In this document: positions 32,112-32,172 of the stretch, one piece after another
Position numbering within the stretch: position 1 is the stretch's first letter
Layout of the letters: each line of letters begins with the position of its first letter
DNA from: Bacteroidales bacterium UBA2287
Lineage (GTDB): Bacteria; Bacteroidota; Bacteroidia; Bacteroidales; Tenuifilaceae
DNA: 32,172 nucleotides
Assembly: GCA_002345675.1 (NCBI GenBank)
Contig: DDWL01000001.1
Span: forward strand, 1-32,172
Reading direction: 5' to 3'
Program-made: the position numbers and the translations under genes
Notes under the pieces: model-generated
What the model was told of the DNA's origin: nothing
What the model saw: the letters and a program-made list of their open reading frames with translations, nothing else
Databases searched by the model: none

Positions 32112-32172
32112 CAAACAAGTGGTGTATTATACCTATGTCACATCGGATTTGAAATTAGGGGTGGTCGAAAGA

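Overview
The window looks like chromosomal DNA from a member of the Bacteroidota, most likely of the Bacteroidales/Marinilabiliales type. The evidence is the AT-rich sequence, promoters of the TAnnTTTG (-7) type, the Bacteroidetes form of MiaA (YGLEYK), a DPP7/11-type S46 peptidase, and intergenic repeats typical of this phylum. No rRNA, tRNA, CRISPR array or intact insertion sequence was seen.

Layout. 1-3414: repeat-rich leader, a MuiA/DUF4139 protein and a hotdog thioesterase (minus strand), then a small cupin and a UPF0316 membrane protein (plus). 3415-3703: a 7-bp tandem repeat array containing a palindrome. 3804-11298: tpiA, prmA, a very large (1531 aa) unrecognised envelope protein and a lipoprotein aspartyl protease with a PDZ domain. 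11299-11725: nested palindromic repeats and a possible gene remnant. 11726-13802: miaA (minus), a Yip1-type membrane protein and smpB.

13863-23127 is the main accessory block, all on the minus strand. In transcription order it holds TetR, cupin, small membrane protein, a second TetR, TolC-type outer membrane factor, membrane fusion protein, RND pump, DUF2141 protein, an OMPLA-type phospholipase A and a third short TetR. Overlapping or nearly touching genes and two palindromic operators with shared half-site elements suggest one coordinated envelope or efflux response. The unusual point is the coupling of an outer membrane phospholipase and a DUF2141 protein to a tripartite pump.

23482-26049: a SiaC-like (DUF1987) phosphoprotein and a dCache-HAMP methyl-accepting protein, both minus strand. 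26365-32172: truA, an unrecognised membrane protein, a MITE-like repeat, plsY (minus), an outer membrane beta-barrel protein, a DPP7-like S46 dipeptidyl peptidase, and a window end with a broken reading frame and a 53-aa ORF.

Housekeeping assignments (tpiA, prmA, miaA, smpB, truA, plsY) rest on clear motifs. The roles proposed for the efflux-lipase operon, the 1531-aa protein and the terminal small ORFs are inference.
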